Origin: CAWHJB01 sp963698715
GTDB taxonomy: Bacteria > Chloroflexota > Anaerolineae > Anaerolineales > UBA4823
Assembly (NCBI GenBank): GCA_963698715.1
Contig: CAVORW010000002.1
Location: forward strand, 558,001-622,000
Direction: 5' to 3'
Length of the DNA stretch: 64,000 bases
Shown: piece by piece, positions 33,918 through 43,880 of the stretch
Position numbering within the stretch: the first letter of the stretch is position 1
Layout of the letters: every line of letters begins with the position of its first letter
Position numbers and translations under genes: made by a program
The notes under the pieces: model-generated
Databases searched by the model: none
The model's input: the letters and a program-made list of their open reading frames with translations, nothing else
What the model was told of the DNA's origin: nothing

Positions 33918-36900
33918 TCAGTTGCGGATCAAGGGCAGGCCCACCTTGGTCAGAACTTCGGCGATCAGGACGTTGACCGTGCGGCTTGCGACCAGTTGCC
34001 GTTGCGATCGCGGGCGTCGAAGCTGAACTTGCCCCATCCTGGATGCAGCGTGCGGGCCGGGACGTTGCAGAGCTGTTCGCAGCCGGGCAGATCGATCACC
34101 TGGCCGTTCGACTCGACCCGCCAGCGGTATTCTTCGATCCCATTGTCGCTGCCAAAAGTTCGGACGGAGCCGACCAGGGTGATGATGTCATCCGCAGACT
34201 GGTCAGCGGCAAGGGTGCTTGACGTACAGGATCGTGGTTATGGGTGCAATCACTCTGGATCGAATCATCCGGCACGTACAGCAAGCGGCGGAAGATCATG
34301 TCGCTGTCGAAGATCAGCTCGTGGCCGTCGGGCAGGATCTCCTCTTGCCACTGGTTCCAGACGGCGTACATGAAGGTCCCGCCCGGGTTGGCAAGCATGC
34401 CGGCCTCGCCGGACAGGATCATCGGCCTTGTTTTCGAGCCACGGCCAGCGGTAATCCAACAGATCATATCTCCAGTCTCGTCGTCGTATCCAGTCTGGAT
34501 CCAGCTCCCAGACATCGCCGTAGACGGTCGCCCGGCTGTAGTACAGGTCGAGCGGCACAGCCTCGCCTTCAGCCACGGTGGTGTTGTCGCCGGTCTCGTA
34601 GATCATGAAGAACTTGGAAGGATCGCGCGCTCAGGTCATCGACGTAGGGCAGAGTCTTCTGATGGAGATGCCATTGTCGGTCAGCCAGTCGGTGCGGATG
34701 GTCGGGTAGAGCTTCAGGCCGCCGGTGGGCGTGTAGCGCGGGATCCAGGATGGTGATCTTGTTGCCGATCAGCTGGGAGACGTTGCGGCCCTGCTCGAAG
34801 TCACCGGCGTCGTAGGTGAACTCGGTGCCGACGCAGTCGGCCGAGGCAGTATTGACGCAGTAGTTCTCGGTAGCCGTGGTACCTATCGCCGCCCAGGTCA
34901 TGCCGGGGTGGTGGTCCAGGTCAGGCCGCCGTCGAACGAGCGCCGCACGTACAGGTTGTAGTGGTCGTTGCCGACCGCAGTTGGCTTTCCAGTTGGGCGA
35001 CCAGGCGTACATCATCATCACGAAGTCGCCGTCCAGGAAGCCGCGGTGGCCCTTGGAGACGTCGAAGGGGTTCTCCCAGGACTGGTCGTCCAGGTCGTTG
35101 TCGTCCTCGCAGCCATCGATCGCTGGTGCCGCCGTCACACTGGCGCCATTCCAGCACCTTGGGGAAGGCGCTTCGTCGTCGGGATGCTGCCGTCGTCGGC
35201 CACCGGGAAGGTAGTCGGCGCAGGTGTCGTTGCCGGTCGCCGCCGTGCATTCGACGATGGTGCTGCCGGAGATGTTGATGGCGGGCGAGAGGCACAGGCC
35301 CTTGCAGGTAGTTGGGGTTGCGTGCCATCGGTGTAAGCCCACTCGGCGCATTCCATATTCTCGAAGGCGTAGGGGTTGTCCACCGCCGGGTCAAAGTCAT
35401 CCGGGATGACCACGCGGCGCAGGAAGATATCGGCCGGGCCGCCCTGGTTGATGATGCCCTGCTTGTAGATCAGCATGGCGGACAGGCCGCTGTCCGAGTT
35501 CAACGGCGGCCTGCACCGAGTTGGTGGTCAGGGCAAAGCGGCGGGCGATCTCGGTCAGGTAGTACTCGCCGTCGTTGAGCGGATCGATCTGGACCGGGAA
35601 GAACTCATAATCGCGCACAGTGCAGTAGTCTGCACCGACCGTCCATGGGCTGCACACCGCCGGCTGGTTGAGCATGCCGCCCTGGTCGACGATCACGTGG
35701 TCGAACATGTCGAAGGAGTAGTACCAGACATCCTTGCCGATGTCGATCGGATCTTCCATCGGATTGCCATACGGATCCACCAGTACATCGCCCAGGGCTT
35801 TGGTTTCCTCAGCCGCCATGACCACCCAGGCGCTTCTTCTACCACGCCGTCGCCATCCACATCAACTGCATCCGTCGGGGTGTAGGGCTTGAGGTTCAGG
35901 CGCACGCGGGTGGAGGCCACACGCCCGTTCAGCACGCGCCCATCTTCGGTCACACAGATGTTGAGGGTTGCTGCCGCCAGGAGTTGTCCACGCAATCGTC
36001 GGTAGCGCAGAAGTCAGCATCGATCTTCGGGCTATCAGTTCCGGCAGCGTCAGTGGGATCGATGATCGTTCAGATGTGTCGAAATCGATGTAGCAGTACG
36101 GATCGCTGTTCACCGGTATGGCCTTGCACATATTGTTGTCGGTCAGGCGGATCGGCATCGCCATCGGCACGTAGGGCTTGGGCATGGTGGCATCGTCCAG
36201 AAGCGCATAATCTTCCATCGTGAGCAGTGCAGCCAACGGTGTCATCCGCATCGAACACCATGTCGAAGTCGGCGTAGCTGATGTAGGAGTACCAGATGTC
36301 GGTCTTGCCGTTGGCGATCGCGCCGGACCAGCCCTCACCCGGGCCAAGACCCTGACCGGGGCGCAGGCCTTCGGGGTCTTCCTGCCAGGTCAGGATACAG
36401 CCGGCGCCCATGGCGCAGTCAACCGCCGGCAGGTTGGCATCCCGCTGCGCCGGAGGTCAGGCGCTCGGGCTTGGTCCACATCACGTAGGTGGCCTCTCAG
36501 CTTCCGTGGTTGAGGGATCATCCCCGGCCAGCAGCTTGCCGCGGGCCGTCCAGACGCAGGAGTAGGGGATCTCGCCGATCTCGGGGAAGCCCTGTTCGGT
36601 GTAGTCCACCGAGCCCTGGTTGCCAGCCACGCCGAACAGGTCGTACAGGTAGACCGCGTCCTTGCCGTAGGTAGTTTCCAGATCAGCCAGGTAAGCGGCA
36701 TCATCTACGTCTGCCGGGTCCAGCGTGTAGAGCGGGGTGCCGCCGTCGCAGTACTTGCTGACCCAGGCCACAAAGATCTGGTCGCCGGCCACCTGGTGGA
36801 CGACATTGTGCACGTCGCCGGGATAGGCGTGCCCGTTCGCCAGGGTGAAGGACGACAGGTCAGCCGAGCGCGACAGGTTGGTGGTCTTCCAGCTCGTGCC

Positions 36901-37297
36901 GTCGTCCAGCGAGACGCCCGCAAAGGCGTCAAACTCGCCGAAGCTGATCCCGCCCAGGGCGCTGAACATGCCCTTCGGGCACGGCTTCTCGCCCCGCCGA
37001 TGTCGTCGATGTAGACCGAGACCAGCGGCTTGGCATAGTCGCGAGGTTCGTAGGCGATGGTCTCGAGCATCATCGTCCAGGATGATAGTTATCCACCGGG
37101 CCGACGAAGCCGGTCGAGGCCTGGGCGGGCACGTAGAAGTCCATCATATAGATGGCGGCCTTCTCGGTCTCCGCATCCGGCGTTTTGGAGACGTTGCGCC
37201 GGAATATCACTCCGTCCTCGGCCAGTGCAATCCCGGCCAGCAGGCCGGCTAACAGCAGCACTGGTATAATGATGTAGTACAGTTTCTTGAGCTTCAT
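33918..37297 (-). pseudogene. Choice-of-anchor O / BNR-repeat surface protein, broken by many frameshifts
   Basis: One gene of about 3.4 kb can be followed from the ATG at 37297 (GGAGG ahead; signal peptide KLYYIIIPVLLLAGLLAGIALA) to a TGA at 33918, ending VLTKVGLPLIRN. The protein of about 1,100 residues has Asp-box pieces (VSLDDGTSWKTTNLS, RRSFDGGLTWTTTP), FVAWVSKYCDGGTPLYTL and IWYSYISYADFDMVFD, and resembles choice-of-anchor O proteins. The frame changes every 100-250 bases: near 37075, 36985, 36495, 36455, 36235, 36065, 35970, 35825, 35500, 35310 and several times below 35250. Base changes are single insertions or deletions. Neighbouring genes are intact. It may be a pseudogene or a badly sequenced stretch. 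Confidence 0.8.
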
Positions 37298-37394
37298 TTG
37301 GGGACCCTCCTCAATTTGGTTGGACATTGCTTGGGAATTGATTTCCTGGGACTTGCTTTCCGATTACTTTTCCTAAAAACCTGATTGTGAGCGA

Positions 37395-37613
37395 TCAACT
37401 GATATTGATGGGATCTGTTTCGCCGTTCAATAGGGTTTGAATGGGCGGCTGGTCGGTCTTGGTGCAGATAAACATAAACAGGTCTGAGAGACTGCCAAAA
37501 TTTTTCACGTCTCCACTGGTCACATTTTGCAAAGAGGCCCGCCATTCCCCATCCGCACTTTCCCGCCATAGTCGAAGGATGTAAGATTGGTATAAGCGGT
37601 TGTTTACAAGCAT
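37395..37613 (-). CDS. Small conserved-looking protein of unknown function
   Basis: A 72-residue protein. The pattern YILRLWRESADGEWRASLQNV followed by KNFGSLSDLFMFI resembles a family of short proteins seen next to regulators and surface-protein genes in Chloroflexota, as far as I recall. It has no signal or membrane span. It precedes the choice-of-anchor gene by 97 bases on the same strand and may be the first gene of the cytochrome cluster transcript. Confidence 0.6.
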   Translation of the reverse strand: MLVNNRLYQSYILRLWRESADGEWRASLQNVTSGDVKNFGSLSDLFMFICTKTDQPPIQTLLNGETDPINIS

Positions 37614-37937
37614 ATGCTCGCTCTCTCAGGGCAGATTCGGGTGCAGGTTTACGAGTTTTTTATGCCCAAAATGGCCGGCAGCATGTATGATTAGAAAAGC
37701 AGAGCTGGTGCCACCATTATGGTTCATTTGTTATGATTAAACCAAGTTTATGTTACAGAAACGTTATATCGGCGTGAATTAAGCGTGAAATAGGATTAAC
37801 AAATTGGGTCCGCATGGACGGGGTTTAAGTGGTTTGGGGAAAAAGGCGTTCGTCCCTGCGCACGCCATTTTTGCTTGCCGGCTGGATGCGAGCCTGAAAC
37901 GGGACGAGAGTGATTGGCAATCGGGTGGGAACAGGAC
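37614..37937. promoter_or_regulatory. Divergent intergenic region between the cytochrome cluster and the SARP regulator
   Basis: A 324-base non-coding region with divergent genes on both sides, so it must hold promoters for both. It is AT-rich around 37720-37800, but I cannot fix a clear pair of hexamers or an operator repeat. Nothing else is seen. Confidence 0.45.
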
Positions 37938-40316
37938 ATGAGACAGTTAACGATCCATTACCTGGGTTCATTTCAGGTTTATCTGAACGACCAGGTTATG
38001 ACGGCTGCCTTCCGCACCGATAAAGAACGGGCGTTATTGGCGTACCTGGCGCTCGAGTCGGGCCAGCCGCACCGGCGTGAGGCGCTGGCGGAGCTGTTTT
38101 GGCCCGACCGCCCGGAGGGTTATGCCCGCACGAATTTGCGCCAGGCTGTTTACGGCTTGCGCCGCGCCCTGGGCGACCGGACAGCTGAGGTGCCTGTTTT
38201 GCTGGTAGATGATGAAAGCTTGCGGCTGAACCCGCAAGTCAAGATCCAGCTGGATGTCAACGAATTCAATCGCTTGCTGAAAGGTACCCAGGCCCATTCT
38301 CATCGCAGCCTGGAAACCTGCCCGGCTTGCGCTGCGGCATTGCAAACCGCAGTCGAGTTATACCGGGGCGATTTTATGAATGAGTTTTACGCGGCCGACA
38401 GCCGCGTATTTTTGGAATGGGTCGTTTTTCATCGCGAGCAGTATTTTCGCAGTTTATTGTCCAGCTTGCAAAGCCTGAGCGAATACCACCAGCAGGCGAA
38501 AAATTTTGAAGAAGTTTATAAATATGCCTGGCGGCACGTCTCCCTGGCGCCGCTGGAAGAGCGCGCTCACCGCCAGTTGATGCTGCATCTGGCATTAAGC
38601 GGCCGGCGGACGGCGGCAATTGAGCAGTACCACACCTGCCGCAGAATCCTGGCGGACGAGCTGGGGGTGGAGCCGTCCCAGGAAACCACCAGCCTTTATG
38701 AACGGATCAAAGCCGGCGCCGCTCTGGAACCCAGCCCGCCGGCCTCTAAACGACCCCGCCATAATTTGCCGGCTTCTTTCACCCAATTTGTGGGCCGGGA
38801 ATCCGAACTGGTCTGGTTTGCAAAATGTTTGCCCAATCCAGTCTGCCGCTTGTTAACCCTGGTGGGTATGGCCGGGGTGGGGAAGTCCCGCCTGGCCATT
38901 AAGGCCGCCAGCCTGAATCTGGACAATTTCCCGGATGGCGTCTGGTATGTGAATCTCGAGCATACCCAATCGGTAGATGAGATGCTGACCAGCCTGGCCC
39001 GGGTCCTGGGACTGCCATTCGACTCGGTTTTCGACCTGAAGAGCCAGATCATCCACATGACCCAACCCCTGAAAGCCTTGTTTGTTCTGGATGGTCTGGA
39101 TCTTGTGGATGTCCAAACAGATTTATTGCTGGAGTTATTACGCCAGTCTCCGGGGGTAAAACTACTGGTAACCAGCCGGATGAGGCTGGACATTCAGGCG
39201 GCCTGCACCCTGGAGCTGCGCGGCCTCGAGTATCCCTTATACACGCAAGATGCGGATGTTCAAGAATATCCAGCCGTGCAGATGTTCCTGGCTCGAGCGG
39301 AACGCTCGCTGTCGGAAGGGAAGCTATCCGAGCGATATCTGCCGCTGGTCGCCCAAATCTGCCAGAAGGTGGATGGACTGCCGCTGGGCCTTGAGCTGGC
39401 GGCTGCCAGCCTGCGGACTTATTCGCTTGAAAAACTGGCGCTAGAGCTGCCTGGCAATCTGAACATCTTGTCGACCTCCATGCAGGATGTTGCCGAGCGC
39501 CATCGCAGCATCCGCTCTGCATTTGACCAATCCTGGAGCAGGCTGAACAAATTCGAGCGCCAGGTGTTTCGGAGTATCTCCCAAATTCCTGGGGAGTTTA
39601 CGCTGGATGATATGGACAGGGTCGGACGACCATCGACGTCCACGCTGATCGGCCTGGTGGATCGTTCCATGCTCAATGTGGATGCCGGAGGCCGGTATAA
39701 AATGCATCCTTTGCTCAAGAGCTATGGGTTGGAAAAACTGGGCCATGATACCGGCGAACTGAGCCTGGCAGCCGACCTCCAGGAAGAGCGCACCCAGGCG
39801 CTGGCGACTCACGATCCGCTGACCAATTTGCCGAACTGGCTGCTCTTCCGCGACCGCCTGGCCCACACCCTTGCGCGCTCTCGGCGGTCCAGCACACCGG
39901 TCGCAATTTTCTTGCTGGATCTGGAGGACTTGCCGGCGCTCAAAGAGCGGGTAGGTCGGGTCAACCGCGACCGCGCCTTGAAAATCATTGCTGAAAGGCT
40001 GGCGAGCGAACTGCGGGTGAGCGATACGGTTGCCCGGGTCGCCCCGGGGCGATTTGGCCTGATTTTAGAAGATGTGTCCAGCGTCGAAGGCTGCGTTACA
40101 GTGGCCGAAAAATTGCTTGAAAAGCTTTCGCTGGCTGTGACCCTGGAGGGCGAGAGTCATTTTATTACTGGCAGGCTGGGGATCAATCGATTCCCGCAGG
40201 ACAGCCAGGACCTGGATGCACTCCTCCAAAATGCCGAGCAGCAAATTGAGCAGGCCCGCCAGCAGGGCATCGGCTATTTTCGCCCGGCTGAGCCGCAGGC
40301 AAACCTGACCCAGTAA
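37938..40316 (+). CDS. SARP/BTAD regulator fused to NB-ARC ATPase and a degenerate GGDEF domain
   Basis: About 792 residues from the ATG at 37938. Residues 1-90 are a winged-helix DNA-binding domain of the SARP type (LTIHYLGSFQVYLND, LLAYLALESGQPHRREAL, LFWPD, NLRQAVYGLRRAL). Residues 95-250 are the bacterial transcriptional activation domain, ending CRRILADELGVEPSQET. Residues 285-540 form an NB-ARC ATPase with P-loop LVGMAGVGKSRLA and LFVLDGLD. After a short helical region, residues 625-785 look like a diguanylate cyclase (DPLTNLPNWLLFRDRL), but the catalytic position reads APGRFGLIL. No TPR tail is present. Likely a transcription activator; its divergence from the cytochrome cluster suggests that as a target. 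Confidence 0.83.
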   Translation: MRQLTIHYLGSFQVYLNDQVMTAAFRTDKERALLAYLALESGQPHRREALAELFWPDRPEGYARTNLRQAVYGLRRALGDRTAEVPVLLVDDESLRLNPQVKIQLDVNEFNRLLKGTQAHSHRSLETCPACAAALQTAVELYRGDFMNEFYAADSRVFLEWVVFHREQYFRSLLSSLQSLSEYHQQAKNFEEVYKYAWRHVSLAPLEERAHRQLMLHLALSGRRTAAIEQYHTCRRILADELGVEPSQETTSLYERIKAGAALEPSPPASKRPRHNLPASFTQFVGRESELVWFAKCLPNPVCRLLTLVGMAGVGKSRLAIKAASLNLDNFPDGVWYVNLEHTQSVDEMLTSLARVLGLPFDSVFDLKSQIIHMTQPLKALFVLDGLDLVDVQTDLLLELLRQSPGVKLLVTSRMRLDIQAACTLELRGLEYPLYTQDADVQEYPAVQMFLARAERSLSEGKLSERYLPLVAQICQKVDGLPLGLELAAASLRTYSLEKLALELPGNLNILSTSMQDVAERHRSIRSAFDQSWSRLNKFERQVFRSISQIPGEFTLDDMDRVGRPSTSTLIGLVDRSMLNVDAGGRYKMHPLLKSYGLEKLGHDTGELSLAADLQEERTQALATHDPLTNLPNWLLFRDRLAHTLARSRRSSTPVAIFLLDLEDLPALKERVGRVNRDRALKIIAERLASELRVSDTVARVAPGRFGLILEDVSSVEGCVTVAEKLLEKLSLAVTLEGESHFITGRLGINRFPQDSQDLDALLQNAEQQIEQARQQGIGYFRPAEPQANLTQ

Positions 40317-40750
40317 TCCTCAACCGAGATTTCTAAAACAGCACCCTGTATTCCTTCCCGCCATAGTATTTCCCAAAGCCCCCCTTGTAACCCAACCAAT
40401 CGCAATTATAATGATGCATCCGGCAGGGACTTGTCGTGGTTTTCGCGATAAATCGCTTAAGCATAAAGAAAAGCTGAATCCAAAACGCATCTTTTTCCTT
40501 AAGCCATTTAGCGAAACGACCATTTCAGTAGTCTTTTCGGCAAGCCACTTAAGAAAAAGAGATTTTGTAGTGTTCGGTTTGGGCGGTGCAGCCGCCCAAA
40601 CCGAACACTACATATCCTTCTTTTGTTTGCAAAGAATTTATCGAAACGACTATTTCGGCTTCTTTGGCTAGACAAGTCGGCGCAGTTAGCTCCTGCCAGC
40701 CTGCCAAACCTAAACTTGCAGCCAAATCTTACCCTGAGAATTATTTGCCT
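40317..40750. other. Intergenic region with hairpin repeat and short direct repeats
   Basis: A stretch of 434 bases without a convincing gene. CGAAACGACCATTTC (near 40514) and CGAAACGACTATTTC (near 40641) are direct repeats flanking the hairpin at 40566-40612. The acyltransferase frame is open back to 40586, but its true start is later. The whole stretch may be a small inserted element. Confidence 0.5.
40566..40612. repeat. Hairpin repeat, family TGTTCGGTTTG, copy 1
   Basis: Perfect 21-bp arms (40566-40586 and 40592-40612) with a 5-base TGCAG loop. The arm core GTGTTCGGTTTG and the centre CAGCCGC are shared with the hairpin at 60302-60349, so they belong to one repeat family and not to gene-specific terminators. 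Confidence 0.75.
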
Positions 40751-41431
40751 ATGCGTTCAATTGGTGCATTTATCGCCCGCTTCTTAATCCGGGCAATTTT
40801 TAAAACCATTGCCCGAATTCGGGTTGAGGGGATGGAGCATGTGCCGGTTTCAGGGGGATATGTGATTGCTTCGAACCATATTGGACGCCTGGATGCCCCA
40901 TTAGTGTATTACTTGCTGGACCGGCGCGATATCACCTTGCTGGTGGCAGAAAAATATAAGCAGGTTGCATTTTACCGTTGGGCGGTCCGCCAGCTGGATG
41001 CAGTCTTCATCGACCGGTTCAACCCGGATATTCATGCTTTGAGGATTGCGCTGACGCGCCTGAAAGCAGGCGGCGTGCTGGTGCTGGCCCCGGAGGGGAC
41101 GCGCAGCAAGACCGGGCGCCTCAATGAGGCCCGGACAGGGACCAGCTACCTGGCGACCAAGGTTGGCGCGCCGATTATTCCGGTCGGGCTGACCGGCACG
41201 GAAGACTCGGTTGTGGTTTCCCGGTTGAAGCGCTTCAAGCGCCTGGATTTATCGGTTCGAATTGGGGCACCGTTTACTTTGCCGCGCCTGCCTGCGCGCG
41301 AGCGTGAGCTTGTTTTGGAGCAGTACACGGAAGAGATCATGTGCCGGATTGCAGCCCTGCTGCCGGACGATCATCATGGCTACTACAGCAGCCATCCGCG
41401 ATTAAGAGAACTGCAGCGCGAATCGGCTTGA
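40751..41431 (+). CDS. 1-acylglycerol-3-phosphate acyltransferase (PlsC family)
   Basis: A 226-residue membrane-associated acyltransferase. The catalytic HX4D motif is seen as SNHIGRLDAP, and the substrate motif as LAPEGTRSKTG with FIDRF between them. The family adds the second fatty acid to lysophosphatidic acid in phospholipid synthesis. I chose the ATG at 40751 (MRSIGAFIARFL) because the longer frame runs back through the repeat. The gene is convergent with the MFS gene, only 12 bases apart. Confidence 0.85.
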   Translation: MRSIGAFIARFLIRAIFKTIARIRVEGMEHVPVSGGYVIASNHIGRLDAPLVYYLLDRRDITLLVAEKYKQVAFYRWAVRQLDAVFIDRFNPDIHALRIALTRLKAGGVLVLAPEGTRSKTGRLNEARTGTSYLATKVGAPIIPVGLTGTEDSVVVSRLKRFKRLDLSVRIGAPFTLPRLPARERELVLEQYTEEIMCRIAALLPDDHHGYYSSHPRLRELQRESA

Positions 41432-41443
41432 GATAACCTGCCC

Positions 41444-42751
41444 TTAAGCTGCGGCGCCGCGCTCTTGCAGCTGGCGTTCATGCTCGGCCCGCTCTCGCAG
41501 CTGTTCCCGCAAAGTGTTGATATCGTGGGGCACAAAATACGCCGTGAATGCCAGGAAGACCGCTCCCAAGATCCAGGCCGAGACGCAGATGATCAGGATG
41601 GCATTGCCCAATGAAGAGCCTCGTGCCATGAACCCTGCCAGCAGTGGAGCCAGGGCAGCGCCACCATTTTCGATGAAATACTGAATCGCCAGGGCCGTAC
41701 TGCGCACCTCAGGCAGGGTGATGTCATACACAGTCGAAATGACGTTGGGGGAAGCAAAAGGTATGAAAATCGCAGTTGCCATCAGCAGGATCGAAAACAG
41801 GCCCTGATTTTCAAGCGGGACATTCAAGGTGAATGTCAGGAGTATCGCGCCCAGCAGCACAGCCACCATGGAAACCAACATCCGGCCGCGCGGGGTACGT
41901 TTAAAGAAAAAGTCCCCCATCGCGCCCCCAATAAAGTACCCGGACGCCAGTACAAGGATTGCCGGAGCCATGGTGAGCAGAACCGAATCGGGATCGTAAT
42001 TCCGTTCCGTTTCCAGATAGCGAAAAAACCAGTAGGTGATTACATTCCAGGGGAAGACACCCACAAAACCCTGTAAAAACAACAGCAGCAGGCTGCGTTT
42101 GCGGAAGAGCCCCAGGGCAATCTTTTTATCGAAGCGATAAACACCGACCTGTTCCAGATTGGCAAGCTCTGGTTCGCTCTGGCCACGCGGAGCCTCTTTT
42201 ACCCCAAAGAAGATCACCACCGCCAGAATAATACCGAGTGAGCCGGTGATATAGAAAACACCCCGCCAACCAATCATCCCGCTGAGCAGTGTGGCGACCA
42301 GCAAGCCGGCCATGTAGCCCAGGGGTTGGGCTAACTGCAGCAAGCCATAGATTTTGCCCCGAATGGCCGGCCCAAAATAGTCGGCGATCAGGCTGTACAT
42401 CCCGGGATAGCTGAAATCGTCGATACCGGTTGAGGCTCGGCTGACCAAGAACGCAGGATAGGTGGGCGCAATTGCACTGACCCAGGTTGTAGCCCCCCAG
42501 ACGAAAGAGGCCAGGGCCAGCAGTTTCGAACGGGCGTAGCGGTCATAGAGATATCCCCAAATCGGATACAGGATCGCTCCAACCAGCAGGGCGCCAGAGA
42601 AGATCGCTCCCATCTGGACTTCATCGATGCCATAGGTCTCCATGATGGGGGTGGTCAGGGGGCCGATCAGCAGTTTATCGGCTTGATGTAGCAGCATAAA
42701 AAGAAAGAAAACCAGTACAACGAACCAGCGATATTTCGATTGTTTGTGCAT
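41444..42751 (-). CDS. MFS transporter (Spinster-like)
   Basis: About 435 residues with twelve membrane spans. Motif A between helices 2 and 3 reads GYLYDRYARSK, and the early LHQADKLLIGPL and GIDEVQMGAIFSGALLVGAI resemble the Spinster/organic-anion group of the major facilitator superfamily. The ATG at 42751 follows GAGGTGA and is preferred over the upstream GTG. The C-terminal 25 residues are charged and helical (LREQLRERAEHERQLQERG). Substrate unknown. Confidence 0.83.
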   Translation of the reverse strand: MHKQSKYRWFVVLVFFLFMLLHQADKLLIGPLTTPIMETYGIDEVQMGAIFSGALLVGAILYPIWGYLYDRYARSKLLALASFVWGATTWVSAIAPTYPAFLVSRASTGIDDFSYPGMYSLIADYFGPAIRGKIYGLLQLAQPLGYMAGLLVATLLSGMIGWRGVFYITGSLGIILAVVIFFGVKEAPRGQSEPELANLEQVGVYRFDKKIALGLFRKRSLLLLFLQGFVGVFPWNVITYWFFRYLETERNYDPDSVLLTMAPAILVLASGYFIGGAMGDFFFKRTPRGRMLVSMVAVLLGAILLTFTLNVPLENQGLFSILLMATAIFIPFASPNVISTVYDITLPEVRSTALAIQYFIENGGAALAPLLAGFMARGSSLGNAILIICVSAWILGAVFLAFTAYFVPHDINTLREQLRERAEHERQLQERGAAA

Positions 42752-42843
42752 TGCGATCACCTCACTGGATAGATGCCCTCTGATCTGGAGGCTATATTCT
42801 ACTTGTGTACTGCGAAGATAACAAGCGATTTTCTCAAGGATTG

Positions 42844-42878
42844 CTCACCACATAAACCACATTTCGGATAGGCCCTTA
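42844..42878 (-). repeat. Dispersed repeat GCCTATCCGAAA, copy 2
   Basis: On the minus strand this reads TAAGGGCCTATCCGAAATGT and onward, matching the left end of the palindromic element at 9833 with about five changes over 34 bases. It lies in the intergenic region between the MFS and VOC genes. No hairpin partner is attached here. Confidence 0.6.
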
Positions 42879-43007
42879 GGTGCTTATCGCAGCGCCTGGT
42901 GCTGTGCTGCTCCCAGGATAAATAGTATAATTCATAGATAGATCACCCAAATACTAGAAATTTGGGCTCTCTGGGAATTACTGCGGTGTCTGCATCACGG
43001 AGGCAAA

Positions 43008-43880
43008 ATGGATAAAGATATCATTGCGACAAAAATTCATCCGAAAACTGGAATAGGGGCGGTTTCCGTGAATGTTTCGGATCTGGAGAGATCAATCGGG
43101 TTTTATCGACAGGTGTTGGGATTGCAGCTGCACACCCGCGAGCAAGCTTCTGCCTGGCTGGGGACGCCCACGGTGCCCGCGCTCGTTAACCTGGTAGAAA
43201 TCCAAGCTGGTAGATCGGCGGGCAGGAGCACGGGTTTATACCATATGGCATTTCTGGTCCCGTCTCGCCAGGCGCTGGCCAGTGTTTTCAACCATTTGCT
43301 GCTATCGGGCTGGCCTTTACAGGGCGCCGCAGATCATCTGGTCAGTGAGGCCCTTTATCTGGCTGACCCGGATGGGAATGGGATTGAGATCTACCGGGAT
43401 CGCCCACAGGACTCCTGGCCAACTCGCAATGGCCAGCTTCAGATGGCGACCGACCCGCTCGATGCAGAAGGTATCCTGGCAGAATTATCCCAGGGAGTGG
43501 AGGCCTGGCAAGGGATCGATCCTGGCACCCGCATGGGCCACATCCATCTCAAAGTGTCTGAGCTGTCTGCAGCCCAAACTTTTTACTGTGATGTGATCGG
43601 TTTTGATCTGATCTTGCGTTATGGGCCATCGGCAGCGTTCGTTTCAGCTGGAGGCTATCACCACCACCTGGGGATGAATACCTGGGAAAGTGCCGGCGCT
43701 CCGGCTCCACAGCCCGAATCGCCAGGGTTGCGCTTTTTCAGCGTGGTTTTACCCGAAAGCAATGAGCTCGACCAGTTAGCCGCGCGCTTGCAAAGCGCTC
43801 AATGGCCCTATGCATCTGGCCCTGAGCTGCTCGTGCTGGATGATCCTTCCGGGAACACCATTCACTTCTCGGTGGGCTGA
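43008..43880 (+). CDS. Two-domain VOC protein (catechol 2,3-dioxygenase-like, CatE type)
   Basis: A 290-residue protein with two glyoxalase/VOC modules. The first spans residues 10-130 (VSVNVSDLERSIGFYRQVLG, YHMAFLVPSR, LADPDGNGIEIYRD), the second residues 170-288 (MGHIHLKVSELSAAQTFYCD, YHHHLGMNTW, LDDPSGNTIHF). Metal-ligand His and Glu residues are present in both, as in ring-cleaving extradiol dioxygenases of the CatE group. The true substrate is uncertain because many CatE-like proteins have other roles. It has an ACGGAGG site and stands alone. Confidence 0.85.
   Translation: MDKDIIATKIHPKTGIGAVSVNVSDLERSIGFYRQVLGLQLHTREQASAWLGTPTVPALVNLVEIQAGRSAGRSTGLYHMAFLVPSRQALASVFNHLLLSGWPLQGAADHLVSEALYLADPDGNGIEIYRDRPQDSWPTRNGQLQMATDPLDAEGILAELSQGVEAWQGIDPGTRMGHIHLKVSELSAAQTFYCDVIGFDLILRYGPSAAFVSAGGYHHHLGMNTWESAGAPAPQPESPGLRFFSVVLPESNELDQLAARLQSAQWPYASGPELLVLDDPSGNTIHFSVG

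Noticed and set aside
33918..37297. Programmed ribosomal frameshifting
   Set aside because: Too many shifts, of both signs, without slippery sites; a pseudogene or error is simpler.
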